Shown: positions 49,496 to 49,576 of the stretch, in pieces | Numbering within the stretch: the first letter of the stretch is position 1 | Layout of the letters: the number at the start of each line of letters is the position of its first letter | Source: Deltaproteobacteria bacterium | GTDB lineage: Bacteria > Bdellovibrionota > UBA1018 > UBA923 | Direction: 5' to 3' | Length of the DNA: 49,576 nucleotides | Assembly (NCBI GenBank): GCA_016186905.1 | Contig: JACPKS010000061.1 | Location: 1 to 49,576 of the forward strand | Notes under the pieces: model-generated | Databases searched by the model: none | Told to the model about the DNA's origin: nothing | Seen by the model: only the letters and a program-made list of their open reading frames with translations | Made by a program: the position numbers and the translations under genes

Positions 49496-49576
49496 ATGAA
49501 GCATCTAAAATTTGGTATGACGGCGGCTGCTTTAATCAGCGCGATGGCGCTTGGCGGCTGCGGCAAACAGGAATAC
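49496..49576 (+). CDS. Lipoprotein, N-terminal end only (cut by window edge)
   Basis: The 27 visible codons encode MKHLKFGMTAAALISAMALG, then GCGKQEY, a lipoprotein signal peptide with lipobox LGGC (Cys22). GAGAGG lies 7-12 nt before the ATG. The rest of the protein is outside the window, so its function cannot be judged. A strong sigma-54-type promoter precedes it, which points to regulated expression. Confidence 0.7.
   Translation, partial: MKHLKFGMTAAALISAMALGGCGKQEY

Overview
The window is a gene-dense, high-GC bacterial chromosome segment: about 54 protein genes, two tRNA genes and a few non-coding blocks. I infer a Bdellovibrionota-like (formerly deltaproteobacterial) Gram-negative genome. 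The reasons are an Mla-type outer-membrane lipid transport operon and LptE, many small lipoproteins of unknown function, several PilZ and GYF_2 domain proteins, several cell-wall-active or protease-like secreted enzymes (MltD, MltA, an M14 carboxypeptidase, an HExxH peptidase, a YiiX-like hydrolase), and a DUF222/HNH endonuclease of the kind common in that phylum. No rRNA gene or species marker is present, so the assignment is provisional.

Layout, left to right. 1-8437 is a minus-strand run: aspS (cut by the left edge), an FAD-type protein, aspartate kinase, an MltD-like transglycosylase, a small membrane protein, then a cluster of two SRPBCC/START-like proteins, a PilZ protein, glpX and a small acidic protein. 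8492-12386 holds pgsA converging on tRNA-Gly, a YbhB-like protein, a DoxX protein, a thiolase-fold/DUF35 pair and tRNA-Leu. 12387-15254 is accessory: a long inverted repeat, a decayed PIN toxin-antitoxin locus and three exported proteins of unknown function. 15361-26153 has a CREST ceramidase-like membrane protein, an M14 peptidase convergent with MltA, a secreted HExxH protein, SlyD, TyrS, an MFS carrier, ThpR and an acyl-CoA ligase. 26262-36624 is mostly core: rpsT, holA-lptE-leuS, an HD-GYP protein, a DUF721 protein, then alr-mlaE-mlaF-mlaD-GYF. 36775-41191 holds nadB, mazEF and a tandem pair of degenerate ABC-ATPase paralogs. 41229-46832 has a YiiX-like hydrolase, a lipoprotein, pyrE, an alpha/beta hydrolase, a GYF-GYF-PilZ fusion and a HIT protein. 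46934-49576 is accessory: the HNH protein, a hairpin-rich non-coding block, a secreted protein of lower GC, and the start of a lipoprotein gene cut by the right edge.

The most interesting signal is the paralog pair at 39551-41191. Both proteins keep the overall order of an ABC ATPase domain (Walker A region, Q-loop-like region, signature-like LxARE, Walker B strand) but have lost the residues needed for hydrolysis. Each gene has a sigma-54 type -24/-12 element (TGG-N8-TTGC) placed so that transcription would begin 2-3 nt before the ATG. Each also has a shared 12-bp motif about 80-86 bp further upstream, where an enhancer-binding protein could sit. A near-identical -24/-12 element precedes the lipoprotein gene at the right edge. 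Other signals worth following are in-frame tandem palindromic insertions in lysC and lptE, a thiolase-like protein that seems to lack its nucleophilic cysteine beside a DUF35 partner, and a six-hairpin array upstream of the HNH gene.
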